64,000 bases of DNA from Clavibacter michiganensis (GCF_016907085.1 NZ_JAFBBJ010000001.1:2046001-2110000), one strand, 5' to 3'. Positions 52,517-60,811 are shown, counted from the first letter of the stretch. Numbers and translations: made by a program. The notes: a model not told the origin generated them from the sequence alone.

Positions 52517-53233
52517 GTGACCGCACCCGACACGTCCACGCCGTCCCCCGTCGCGGGCTCCGCGCCCTGGAGCTGCATCCTCTTCGACCTCGACGGCACC
52601 ATCACCGACTCGGCCCCCGGCATCACCGCGCAGCTCGCGAAGACCCTCGTCTTCATGGGCCTGCCCGTGCCCGGCCCGGCCCAGCTCCTCGAGTACGTGG
52701 GCCCGCCCATCCTCGACTCGTTCCGCGACCTCGCCGGCATGGACGACGACGCCCAGCAGCGCGCCCTCGCCCACTACCGCGAGGGCTACGCGGGCGGCGG
52801 CGTCTTCGACAGCTCGGTCTACGCGGGGGTGCCCGATGTCCTGCGCGCGATCCACGCGGCCGGCATCCCGCTCTCCCTCGCCACCAGCAAGCCCGAGTCG
52901 CAGGCCCGCCGCGTGCTCGACCACTACGGCATCGCCGACCTCTTCACCGAGGTCTGCGGCGCGAGCGAGGACGAGGTGCGATCCGCGAAGGCCGACGTCA
53001 TCGAGGAGGCCCTCCGCCGGCTGCGCGCGGACGGGATCGACCTCGGCAACGTCGTGATGGTGGGCGACCGCGAGCACGACGTGCTCGGGGCGGCCGCCCA
53101 CGGGATCCCGACGGTGATGGTCGGCTGGGGCTACGGCAGCCCCGCGGAGGCCGCGGGCACCATCGCGGTGGTCGAGACGGCCGCCGAGCTCGAGGCCCGT
53201 CTGCTCCCGACGGCCGCGCGACCCGCCGCCTGA
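52517..53233 (+). CDS. HAD-superfamily hydrolase (phosphoglycolate-phosphatase-like)
   Basis: The 238-residue phosphatase has the nucleophile motif FDLDGTITDS near residue 24, motif II LATSKPESQARRVL, and the acidic motif VMVGDREHDVLGAAAHGIPTV near 178. It groups with the Gph/PgmB-type phosphatases (cap C1). It may remove phosphoglycolate or other phosphorylated by-products. It is monocistronic by its own -10-like box. Confidence 0.87.
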   Translation: MTAPDTSTPSPVAGSAPWSCILFDLDGTITDSAPGITAQLAKTLVFMGLPVPGPAQLLEYVGPPILDSFRDLAGMDDDAQQRALAHYREGYAGGGVFDSSVYAGVPDVLRAIHAAGIPLSLATSKPESQARRVLDHYGIADLFTEVCGASEDEVRSAKADVIEEALRRLRADGIDLGNVVMVGDREHDVLGAAAHGIPTVMVGWGYGSPAEAAGTIAVVETAAELEARLLPTAARPAA

Positions 53234-53345
53234 GGCGGCCGCTCCGAATGCCTCACAAGCAGGAGCTTTTCCACAGATCCGGCTGCCGCGGCCCGAACGC
53301 CCGGGGTTAGCAACACGGAGTGACAGAATGACCCGCGGAGGAACC

Positions 53346-53807
53346 ATGTCAACACCGCAGGACCTGCAGGACCCGCTCGCGCTCGACAGGCAGGTCAGCT
53401 ACTCGCTCGTCGTCGCCGCCCGCAGCGTGACCGCCCTCTACCGACCCATCCTCGACCCGCTGGGGCTCACCCACCCCCAGTACCTCGTGCTCCTCGCGCT
53501 CTGGGCCCGCGGGCCGCGCTCGGTCAAGGACCTCAGCCACGAGCTCCAGCTCGACAGCGCCACGCTCTCCCCGCTCCTCAAGCGGCTGGAGGCCATGGGC
53601 CACGTGTGGCGCGTGCGCCGGGCGACGGACGAGCGCGTGCTGGAGATCGGCCTCACCGACCAGGGCCGCGAGCTCCGCGAGAAGGCCGTCGCCATCCCGC
53701 AGCAGATCCGCGACCGGCTCTCCATGACGGAGGAGCAGCTCGAGGGCCTCAAGACCGTGCTGAGCCAGGTCATCGACAACGCGAAGGCGCTCCCCGAGAC
53801 CATCTAG
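53346..53807 (+). CDS. OhrR-like MarR regulator without the sensing cysteine
   Basis: The 153-residue regulator aligns along its whole length with organic-peroxide repressor OhrR: ALDRQVSYSLVVAARSVTALYRPILDPLGLTHPQYLVLLALW, then LDSATLSPLLKRLEAMGHVWRVRRATDERVLEIGLT. The position of the reactive cysteine (LCFAL in Bacillus OhrR) is serine here, residue 18. A GGAGG site lies 5 bases before ATG 53346; an upstream ATG at 53328 would add six residues. No ohr gene is adjacent. The regulatory input must differ from classical OhrR. Confidence 0.87.
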   Translation: MSTPQDLQDPLALDRQVSYSLVVAARSVTALYRPILDPLGLTHPQYLVLLALWARGPRSVKDLSHELQLDSATLSPLLKRLEAMGHVWRVRRATDERVLEIGLTDQGRELREKAVAIPQQIRDRLSMTEEQLEGLKTVLSQVIDNAKALPETI

Positions 53808-53875
53808 CCCGGCCGTCCCCGCGTCCCCGCGCCCGGCTCCCCGCATCACCGCACCACCCGATCGGAGCGCGACCA

Positions 53876-54745
53876 GTGAGCGACACGGTCCGCGCGGTGC
53901 TCCTGCTGGAGTGCTACGTCACCGTCACGCTGCTGGCGCCGCTCCTCCTCGGCCGCCTGCCGCTCGTCGCGCAGCGGCCCGTCGCGATGCTCGCCGCCTG
54001 GCACGGGTTCCTCGTCACGGCGGTGCTGAGCCTCGGATCCGGGCTCGGGCTCCTCATCCACCAGGGCATGGCGATGCAGGCGGGCGCCGGCCCGCAGCAG
54101 GACGCGGACACGGCGCCCGTCGCCGCGATCCCGCTGGCCTACGTCGCCGCGGGTGTCCTCGGCGTGCTGCTGTTCCGCATCGTGGAGGAGGGCGGCCGGG
54201 TGGTGCGCGAGGCCCGGCAGCGGGCGGGCGAGGTGGCGGCGCTGCTGCTGGCGTCGCGGCCGTACCGGGTGGCGGGGCGGGATGCGCGGATCGTGGAGTC
54301 GGACGTGCCGCTCGCCGCGCTCTCCCCCGCCACCGGCGTGATCCTCCTCACCACCGAGACGCGCGCCCGCCTCGACGACGACGAGCTCGCGGCCGTGCTC
54401 GAGCACGAGACCGCGCACCTCGAGCAGCGGCACGCGCTCGCGGTGCGGATCGCCCAGGTCTCCCGCGCGATCCTCCCGGCCCTCCCCGCGAGCCAGCGCC
54501 TCGCGCTCTCCACCACCATCGCGATCGAGTTCATCGCCGACGACCACGCGGCCCGCGCCACCGGGCCGGCCACGGTCGCCGCGGCGCTCCGCAAGCTGGA
54601 TCCCGACGGCGGCCTCTCCGCCCTCCGCGCCGACCGCATGCGCCACCCCCGCGGCGGGCACCGGGTCGCGCTGCGGCTGCTGTGCGCGGTCGCGTGCGCG
54701 CTGCCCGTGCTGCCGCTGGTCATCGTGCTGCTGCCGCCGGCCTGA
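53876..54745 (+). CDS. M56 family membrane metallopeptidase
   Basis: The 289-residue protein has four predicted helices and the zinc motif HETAH, near residue 178, in a cytosolic loop, as in the protease part of BlaR1/MecR1. The downstream acidic ligand is probably in EFIADDHAAR. It lacks the C-terminal beta-lactam sensor, as is usual for actinobacterial M56 proteins, which tend to sit beside BlaI-type repressors; here the neighbour is instead OhrR-like. The start is GTG. A role in proteolytic signalling is inferred. Confidence 0.82.
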   Translation: MSDTVRAVLLLECYVTVTLLAPLLLGRLPLVAQRPVAMLAAWHGFLVTAVLSLGSGLGLLIHQGMAMQAGAGPQQDADTAPVAAIPLAYVAAGVLGVLLFRIVEEGGRVVREARQRAGEVAALLLASRPYRVAGRDARIVESDVPLAALSPATGVILLTTETRARLDDDELAAVLEHETAHLEQRHALAVRIAQVSRAILPALPASQRLALSTTIAIEFIADDHAARATGPATVAAALRKLDPDGGLSALRADRMRHPRGGHRVALRLLCAVACALPVLPLVIVLLPPA

Positions 54746-54781
54746 GCGGCGGGGGCGCCTGGCCCCCTCGGACCCGTGCGC

Positions 54782-54787
54782 TAGGGT
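54782..54787 (+). promoter_or_regulatory. -10 hexamer ahead of the manganese riboswitch
   Basis: TAGGGT lies 7 bases before the first base of aptamer helix P1, so the transcript would begin almost exactly with the riboswitch. Confidence 0.5.
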
Positions 54788-54794
54788 CTCCTCT

Positions 54795-54913
54795 CGAAGG
54801 GGAGTAGTCCCCCCGGCCTTCGAGCCGGACGGCGATGCGTCGACATGCTGGCCCCCGGGCCCGGTGCATCACCCGCCACGGAGCACGAGCGAGGCGGGCG
54901 GACGAGACCTTCG
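54795..54913 (+). ncRNA. Manganese-sensing yybP-ykoY riboswitch
   Basis: The leader carries the hallmarks of the yybP-ykoY aptamer: GGGGAGTAG (54799-54807) after the helix strand CGAAGG, a CGACATGCT loop near 54841 like the family's UCAACAUACU element, and GAGACCTTCG at the 3' side. P1 forms between CGAAGG (54795-54800) and CCTTCG (54908-54913). The RNA class binds Mn2+ and turns on exporters. Downstream, CGGCCGG (54951-54957) pairs with CCGGCCG (54974-54980) just before the GGAGGA ribosome site at 54991, so control of translation is plausible. Confidence 0.82.
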
Positions 54914-54999
54914 GCCAGACGAACGACAGGCGCGCGATGCGCCGTCGCGTCGGCCGGAGACCCTCTGCGGTTCCCGGCCGTCGCCCGACCGGAGGACCC

Positions 55000-56109
55000 A
55001 TGACATCCATGCCCCCTGCCCGAACGCCCGATCCGACGCCCGCCCAGGTGCGCCGCTGGCGGCAGTACCTCGCCGACGAGCGCGCCGAGGCCGCCGTCTA
55101 CCGCGACCTCGCCGGCCGCCGCACCGGCGAGGAGCGCGAGATCCTGCTCGCCCTCGCCGAGGCCGAGGGCCGCCACGCCGACCACTGGATCGAGCTGCTC
55201 GGCAACCGCGTCGGCAAGCCCGTGCGCGGCGACATCCGCACCCGCATCCTCGGCCTGCTGGCCCGCCGGTTCGGATCCGTCTTCGTGCTCGCCCTCGCGC
55301 AGCGCGCCGAGAGCCGCTCGCCCTACGCGGACGACGCCGACGCCACCGACGCGATGGCCGCCGACGAGCGCGTGCACGAGGAGGTCGTCCGCGGCCTCGC
55401 CACCCGCGGCCGGATGCGGCTCTCGGGCACGTTCCGCGCGGCCGTGTTCGGCGCCAACGACGGGCTCGTCAGCAACCTGGCGCTCGTGCTCGGCATCACA
55501 GCCACGGGCGTCGCGAACTCCGTGATCCTCGCCACGGGCCTCGCGGGCCTCCTCGCCGGCGCGCTCTCCATGGGCGCGGGCGAGTTCGTGTCGGTGCGCT
55601 CCCAGCGCGAGCTGCTCGAGGCCTCGGCCCCGGATCCGGGCACGCGCGACGCCCTCCCGCACCTCGACGTCGACGCCAACGAGCTCGCCCTCGTCTACCG
55701 CGCCCGCGGCATGACGGAGGACGAGGCGCTCGCGCACGCCGACGAGGTGCTGCGCGACCTCGCGGCCGAGACCCGGCCGATCCCCGTCACCATCGCGGGC
55801 GTCGCCGCGCCGGAGGACGACCACGAGAGCGTCGGCACCGCGTGGGGCGCGGCGATCTCGAGCTTCTGCTTCTTCGCGTCCGGCGCCGTGATCCCGGTGC
55901 TCCCGTACCTGTTCGGCCTCCAGGGCCTCGCGGCGCTCGCGGTCGCGTGCGTGCTCGTCGCGATCGCGCTGTCGATCACAGGCGCGGTCACGGGCCTCCT
56001 CTCGGGCGGCCCGCCCCTGCGCCGCGCGGGACGCCAGCTGCTCATCGGATTCGGCGCGGCCGGGGCCACCTACCTGCTGGGTCTGCTCTTCAACACGCAG
56101 GCCGGCTGA
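55000..56109 (+). CDS. Ferritin-like/VIT1 fusion metal exporter (MbfA type)
   Basis: The 369-residue protein has an N-terminal rubrerythrin-like four-helix domain (about residues 15-140) with two ExxH metal motifs (EGRH and ERVH) and partner glutamates. A VIT1/CCC1 transporter domain with five helices follows (FGANDGLVSNLALVLGI, then SMGAGEFVSVRSQRE). MbfA-type fusions export iron or manganese. The upstream yybP-ykoY riboswitch argues for manganese here. ATG 55000 has GGAGGA 6-9 bases upstream; ATG 55009 is an alternative. Confidence 0.9.
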   Translation: MTSMPPARTPDPTPAQVRRWRQYLADERAEAAVYRDLAGRRTGEEREILLALAEAEGRHADHWIELLGNRVGKPVRGDIRTRILGLLARRFGSVFVLALAQRAESRSPYADDADATDAMAADERVHEEVVRGLATRGRMRLSGTFRAAVFGANDGLVSNLALVLGITATGVANSVILATGLAGLLAGALSMGAGEFVSVRSQRELLEASAPDPGTRDALPHLDVDANELALVYRARGMTEDEALAHADEVLRDLAAETRPIPVTIAGVAAPEDDHESVGTAWGAAISSFCFFASGAVIPVLPYLFGLQGLAALAVACVLVAIALSITGAVTGLLSGGPPLRRAGRQLLIGFGAAGATYLLGLLFNTQAG

Positions 56110-56167
56110 TCCGCCCTCCCGCCGCTCCCGCCGGTCCCGGGCGGCGGGCCGCGCCTGCCGCAGCCGA

Positions 56168-56173
56168 TACGGT
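56168..56173 (+). promoter_or_regulatory. -10 hexamer of the HEAT-repeat gene
   Basis: TACGGT ends 7 bases before ATG 56181. Confidence 0.42.
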
Positions 56174-56180
56174 TGTCCGC

Positions 56181-56822
56181 ATGGCTGACGGAGATGACCC
56201 CCGCCGTCGCGAGGACTCCCTCGCGACGCGCATGAGCGACGCGGTGTCGCGCACGAGCGAGCGGGAGGTCGCCCTGCGGGCGATGGGCCTGCTGGACGGG
56301 CTGTACGAGGGCGACGACTTCCTGCTGCTGGTCGGCGGACGCCACGCCCGCGGGATCCTCAACGGCGCGCCTCCCCTCTACTGGCCCGAGGCCTGGGGCG
56401 CCCGCGCGCTCCTCTACGCCTGGACGCCCGAGGCCGCGAAGGTCGTCGAGAAGAACCTCACGAACCGCGCCTGGCGCGTGCGCGAGGCCTGCGCGAAGGT
56501 CGTCGCGACCCGGCAGCTGCCGCTCGTGCGCGCGCTGACGGTGCTCGTCACCGACGAGAACGCCCGCGTCCGCGGCGCCGCCCTCCGCGCGCTCGGCGCG
56601 GTCGGCTCCCCTGCCGACGAGGACGTCATCCGCCGCGCGCTCACGGATCCCGACACCTCCGTCCGCGTCGCCGCGCACGACGGCCTCGAGGCCCTCGCCG
56701 CCCGCCACGAGCAGGTGCTCTCCCCCGCGGGCCGGCACGCGGCCGCCGCGGCCGAGGCGAGCGCTCCCGCCGCGGACGCGGATGACGCGGACGACGACGC
56801 CGAGGACGCCGACCGCTCCTAG
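56181..56822 (+). CDS. HEAT-repeat protein
   Basis: The 213-residue protein is soluble. A helical N-terminal half contains the Trp-rich YWPEAWGARALLYAWTPEAA, then two to three HEAT-like repeats (WRVREACAKVVAT, ARVRGAALRALGAVG, TSVRVAAHDGLEALA), and a very acidic tail (DADDADDDAEDADRS). HEAT repeats serve protein-protein contact. The function is unknown. The TAG stop shares bases with the convergent polygalacturonase stop (CTAG). Confidence 0.8.
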   Translation: MADGDDPRRREDSLATRMSDAVSRTSEREVALRAMGLLDGLYEGDDFLLLVGGRHARGILNGAPPLYWPEAWGARALLYAWTPEAAKVVEKNLTNRAWRVREACAKVVATRQLPLVRALTVLVTDENARVRGAALRALGAVGSPADEDVIRRALTDPDTSVRVAAHDGLEALAARHEQVLSPAGRHAAAAAEASAPAADADDADDDAEDADRS

Positions 56823-58333
56823 CCCTCGACGGGCGCGCCCGCTCCGAGGTCGGGGAACGCCGGGAACGCGCAGGTCGGCGGATCCCCGGCATCCGGCCCC
56901 GCGGTCACGCGCACGTCCGACGCGGTGGACGCGAGCGGCACGCCCCCGAAGGTCGCGCCCGCGGTCGTGATGTCAACCGCCGCCATGTCGACGCGCGCCG
57001 CGTCGACCGCGGTGCGACGGAGCTCGAGGCCCAGCGGGTGCGCCGCGTCGTTCCCGTCGAGCTCGGACGACGCGAGGTGCACCGACCGGGTCGCGCGGAA
57101 GCCGTCCACCACGATCCCCGTCATGGTCGGGATGGAAGTGCCGACCGCCGTCGAGTAGCGGGGATCGAACGCCAGGGGGTTCTTCACCTCGTCGACGCAC
57201 ACGTCGCGGTACTCCACGTCCCGCACGGGGCCGCCGGTCGCGGAGGAGCCCTTGATGCGGATGCCCCCGGCCGCGACGCTCAGCGTCCCGAAGGCGTCCC
57301 GGCCGCTGACGGTGACGCGGGCGACGAGCACGTCGCTCACCCCGGCCTGCGTCTCGCTGCCGATGGCGACGCCGTGCGTGCCGAACAGGTGGTCGTCGAG
57401 GATGCTGATGTGGGCCGACGCCGCGGTGCCCGCCTTGACGGCGATCCCGTCGTCACCGGCGCTGATCCAGGAGCGGGCGATCGTCACGTCCGTGGCGCCG
57501 GCGGGGTCGATGCCGTCCGTGTTGCGGGCGCCAGCGGGGGTGCGGATCCGCACGCCCCACACGGTGAGGCCGTCGCCGTGGTCGAAGGACACGTGCGTGC
57601 CGGGCGAGTCGACGAGGTCCACGTCGTGCAGCGTCACGTCGTCCGCCCGCGTCGCGGCGACGAGCCGGGGCACGTTCTGCTTGCCGGCCTGCTTGGCGCT
57701 CGCCGCGACCTGCCACCAGCTCGCGTTCCCGCCGAGGATCGCGAGGTCGCCCCGGCCGTCGACACGGCCCTGGCCGAGGCCGGTCGCCGCGCTCGACGCG
57801 AGCCCGGAGTGCGACGACAGGGTGATGAAGGGCCGGCAGCCGTCGCCCGCGCCGCCGACGGTGCCGCACGTCGCCCGGCCCGCCACCTGGTAGTCCGCGG
57901 CGGCCCGGGAGGCGTGCAGCACGACCGAGGGATCGAGGACCAGCACCTCGCCCGCGCGCACGGTGATCGGCGCGCTGAGGAACGCCGCCGTGGTGCTCGA
58001 GGCCGCGAGGACGACGGCGCCGCCGGATCCCGCGCACCCGTCGAGCGCGGCCTGGATGCGCGCGGTGTCCGGCGCGTGCGCCTCGTCGTCCGCCGATGCC
58101 TGCCGCTGCGCCATGGCCACCTGGGCCGGGACGGTGGCGCACGTGGTGCTCGGCGCGGTCGGCTCCCCGACGACCCGCCGGTCGCCGTGCACGACGGATC
58201 CCGCGTCGCCCGCCGACGCGACGGATGCGGCACCCGGCGGCGCCGCGGCGAGGGCGACGACGGACGCGAGGACGGCCGCGACGAGCAGCCCGTTGACCAG
58301 CAGCGTGCGGATGCGGCGGGGAGCGAGGCCCAT
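56819..58333 (-). CDS. Secreted GH28 polygalacturonase
   Basis: The 504-residue protein has a signal peptide (residues 1 to about 35) and a right-handed beta-helix of glycoside hydrolase family 28. The active-site motifs are visible: NTDG at 271-274, the Asp pair GDDG at 293-296, THG at 319-321 in place of GHG, and RIK at 359-361. Such enzymes cut homogalacturonan of plant cell walls. ATG 58333 has a GGAAGGG upstream and starts the signal peptide; the frame extends 17 codons more. It is a candidate factor in plant colonisation. Confidence 0.9.
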   Translation of the reverse strand: MGLAPRRIRTLLVNGLLVAAVLASVVALAAAPPGAASVASAGDAGSVVHGDRRVVGEPTAPSTTCATVPAQVAMAQRQASADDEAHAPDTARIQAALDGCAGSGGAVVLAASSTTAAFLSAPITVRAGEVLVLDPSVVLHASRAAADYQVAGRATCGTVGGAGDGCRPFITLSSHSGLASSAATGLGQGRVDGRGDLAILGGNASWWQVAASAKQAGKQNVPRLVAATRADDVTLHDVDLVDSPGTHVSFDHGDGLTVWGVRIRTPAGARNTDGIDPAGATDVTIARSWISAGDDGIAVKAGTAASAHISILDDHLFGTHGVAIGSETQAGVSDVLVARVTVSGRDAFGTLSVAAGGIRIKGSSATGGPVRDVEYRDVCVDEVKNPLAFDPRYSTAVGTSIPTMTGIVVDGFRATRSVHLASSELDGNDAAHPLGLELRRTAVDAARVDMAAVDITTAGATFGGVPLASTASDVRVTAGPDAGDPPTCAFPAFPDLGAGAPVEG

Positions 58334-58439
58334 GGGACGCCCTTCCGAGGATCGGGGCGAGGAGGTCCCGCGCGACGGGGCCACGGTAGGTGGCCGGGCG
58401 ACGGCCCGCGCGGACGCTCCCCAGCCCGACCCGGCGGCG

Positions 58440-59306
58440 TCAGAGTCCGGCGAGGAAGTCCTCGACCAGGCCCGCGAAGAGGTCCGGGCGCTCGATCTGG
58501 GGCATGTGCCCGCAGTCGGGGATGAGGCGCGTGCGCGCGTCGGGCAGCTCGCGCGCGACGGCCGCGAGGTGCGCGGGCGGGAGGATCCGGTCGCGGTCGC
58601 CCCACACGGCGAGCACCGGCAGGCCGGACACCCGCACGCTCTCGACCAGGGGCCGCCGCCAGCGCGAGCTCACGCCGCGGACCGTGCCGAGGTCGCGCGC
58701 GATGTCGAGCATCGTGGCCGCGTGGGCCGGTCGGGCCGACAGCTCCTGCGCGTGCCGCACGCGCGCGTCGGTCGTGAGCGCGGGGTCGTGGAAGATCGTG
58801 CGGGTCGAGCGCCGGGAGTTGCCGGGGGTCGGGCGCATCAGCAGCGTCGCGAGCGGGTCGAAGGCGAGCATGCGGAGACCGACGGTGACCTGCCGGCCGA
58901 AGCCCGCGCTGTCCGCGAGCACGAGCGCGCGCACGCGATCCGGGTGCCGGGTCGCCAGGGTCATGGCGACCGCGCCGCCGAGGGAGTTGCCGACCACGGT
59001 CACGGGACCGGCGACGCCCGCCGCGTCGAGGTACGCGGGCAGCGCGTCCGCGAGCGACTCGAGCGTGGTCGCTCCGACGACCGGATCCGACCAGCCGAAC
59101 CCGGGCAGGTCGAGGCTGTGCAGCTCGTGGCCGGCGGAGAGGCGGGCGTGCTGCTCGTCCCAGTCCTCGAGGCTGCGGCCGATGCCGTGCAGGAGGAGGA
59201 GCGGATCCCCGGAGCCCGTCACGCGGTGCCGCACCCGCCGGCCGCCGACGTCGAGCATCGCGGTCCCCGGGGCCCGGAGCGGATCGACGTCCCCGGATGC
59301 GGCCAT
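58440..59306 (-). CDS. Alpha/beta hydrolase (meta-cleavage-hydrolase-like)
   Basis: The 288-residue hydrolase has oxyanion region LLHGIGRSLEDW, nucleophile elbow GNSLGG (Ser near 108), acid residue in VWGDRDRILPP and His in CGHMPQIERP. The order and spacing resemble carbon-carbon hydrolases and general esterases; the substrate is unknown. TAGGGT lies 6 bases before ATG 59306. It is divergent from the aminotransferase gene. Confidence 0.88.
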   Translation of the reverse strand: MAASGDVDPLRAPGTAMLDVGGRRVRHRVTGSGDPLLLLHGIGRSLEDWDEQHARLSAGHELHSLDLPGFGWSDPVVGATTLESLADALPAYLDAAGVAGPVTVVGNSLGGAVAMTLATRHPDRVRALVLADSAGFGRQVTVGLRMLAFDPLATLLMRPTPGNSRRSTRTIFHDPALTTDARVRHAQELSARPAHAATMLDIARDLGTVRGVSSRWRRPLVESVRVSGLPVLAVWGDRDRILPPAHLAAVARELPDARTRLIPDCGHMPQIERPDLFAGLVEDFLAGL

Positions 59307-59312
59307 GCCGCG

Positions 59313-59318
59313 ACCCTA
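59313..59318 (-). promoter_or_regulatory. -10 hexamer of the alpha/beta hydrolase gene
   Basis: TAGGGT on the minus strand ends 6 bases before ATG 59306. Confidence 0.45.
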
Positions 59319-59369
59319 CAGAGTTCCCCCGCGCGAGGGATTCCGGCGATGTCGGGAGGAGGTGCGACG

Positions 59370-59459
59370 ATGGAGGGGCTGCGCATCGCAGCGCCCTTCC
59401 CCGTCGCCCGGAGCCACGAGCCCGCCCGACGTGCGGCGATCGACCGAGGTCGCCGATGA
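59370..59459 (+). CDS. Possible 29-residue leader peptide ahead of the aminotransferase
   Basis: The ORF begins at ATG 59370, 7 bases after a strong ribosome site GGAGGAGG (59355-59362). It encodes MEGLRIAAPFPVARSHEP and 11 more mostly basic residues. Its TGA overlaps an ATG at 59456 (ATGA) that is in frame with the aminotransferase. The strength of the ribosome site in an otherwise empty region argues that it is translated. It may set the level of the downstream enzyme by coupling. No homologue is known to me. Confidence 0.45.
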   Translation: MEGLRIAAPFPVARSHEPARRAAIDRGRR

Positions 59460-59479
59460 GCATCAAGGAGCGACACGGC

Positions 59480-60790
59480 ATGACGATCTTCGAGCAGATG
59501 GAGTCCGAGGTCCGGAGCTACAGCCGCGGCTGGCCGGTCGTGTTCGACCGGGCGGTGGGCAGCGAGATGTTCACGGCCGACGGCGATCGCTACCTCGACT
59601 TCTTCGCGGGCGCCGGCGCGCTCAACTACGGGCACAACAACCCCGCGCTCAAGCAGAAGCTCGTCGACTACATCCTGCGAGACGGCGTAACGCACTCCCT
59701 CGACATGTTCACGGAGGCCCGCCGCGACTTCCTGCAGACCTTCCAGGACGTCATCCTCCAGCCGCGTGGGCTCGACTACCGCATCATGTTCCCCGGCCCG
59801 GGCGGCGCCAACGCGGTCGAGGCCGCGATGAAGCTCGCGCGCAAGGTCACCGGCCGCACCACGATCGTCCACTTCACCAACTCGTTCCACGGCATGACCG
59901 AGGGCGCGCTCGCGGTCACCGGCAACGCGCTCAAGCGCGGCGGCGCCGGCCACCCGCTGCACCACGCGGTCGCGGTGCCGTTCGACGGCTACCTCGGCGG
60001 CGAGACCGACACCCTCGCGTACTTCGAGAAGCTGCTCGATGACTCGGGCTCCGGCTTCGACACCCCCGCCGGCGTCATTGTCGAGACCGTGCAGGGCGAG
60101 GGCGGCATCAACGTCGCGAGCGCCGAATGGCTGCGGAAGCTGCGCGACCTGACCTCGCGCCACGGCATCGTGCTCATCGTCGACGACGTGCAGATGGGCT
60201 GCGGCCGCACGGGCGGGTTCTTCAGCTTCGAGGAGTCGGGGATCGTCCCGGACATCGTCACGCTCTCCAAGTCCATCGGCGGCTACGGCCTGCCCATGGC
60301 CCTGACGCTCCTCAAGCCCGAGCTCGACCAGTGGAAGCCCGGTGAGCACAACGGAACCTTCCGCGGCATCGCGCCCGCGTTCCTCACGGGCGCCGAGGCC
60401 ATCCGCCTGTACTGGGCCGACGGCGAGCTCGAGGCGTCCACGCTGCGCAAGGGCGAGCGGATCCACGAGGTATTCACCGAGATCGCCGCCTCGGCCGCCC
60501 CGGGGATGCAGCTCAAGGTGCGCGGCCGCGGCCTCGCGCGCGGCATCGAGTTCCCCTCGGGCGAGCTCGCCGGCGCGGTCTGCCGGGCGGCGTTCGAGCG
60601 CGGCATGCTCATGGAGACCAGCGGCGCCGGCGGCACGGTCATGAAGGTGCTGCCCGCGCTCACGATCACCGACGACGAGGTCGAGGAGGGGCTCGCCATC
60701 ATCCGCGCGTCCGTCGCCGAGGTCCTCGGATCCACGAGCGAGGAGCTCGCGGCCGACGAGGTGCCGCTGACGGTGGTCGTCGGGAGCTGA
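59480..60790 (+). CDS. ectB: Diaminobutyrate--2-oxoglutarate aminotransferase (EctB family)
   Basis: The 436-residue PLP enzyme converts aspartate semialdehyde and glutamate to 2,4-diaminobutyrate. MTIFEQMESEVRSYSRGWP is the EctB-type start, followed by GALNYGHNNP, the cofactor Asp in IVDDVQMGCGRTG and the Schiff-base lysine in TLSKSIGGYGLPM. ATG 59480 has AAGGAG 9 bases upstream; ATG 59456, which overlaps the leader-peptide stop, would add eight residues. No ectA or ectC follows, so the product probably feeds a diaminobutyrate-containing cell wall rather than ectoine. Confidence 0.88.
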   Translation: MTIFEQMESEVRSYSRGWPVVFDRAVGSEMFTADGDRYLDFFAGAGALNYGHNNPALKQKLVDYILRDGVTHSLDMFTEARRDFLQTFQDVILQPRGLDYRIMFPGPGGANAVEAAMKLARKVTGRTTIVHFTNSFHGMTEGALAVTGNALKRGGAGHPLHHAVAVPFDGYLGGETDTLAYFEKLLDDSGSGFDTPAGVIVETVQGEGGINVASAEWLRKLRDLTSRHGIVLIVDDVQMGCGRTGGFFSFEESGIVPDIVTLSKSIGGYGLPMALTLLKPELDQWKPGEHNGTFRGIAPAFLTGAEAIRLYWADGELEASTLRKGERIHEVFTEIAASAAPGMQLKVRGRGLARGIEFPSGELAGAVCRAAFERGMLMETSGAGGTVMKVLPALTITDDEVEEGLAIIRASVAEVLGSTSEELAADEVPLTVVVGS

Positions 60791-60811
60791 TCCACTCCTC
60801 CAGATCACCTC

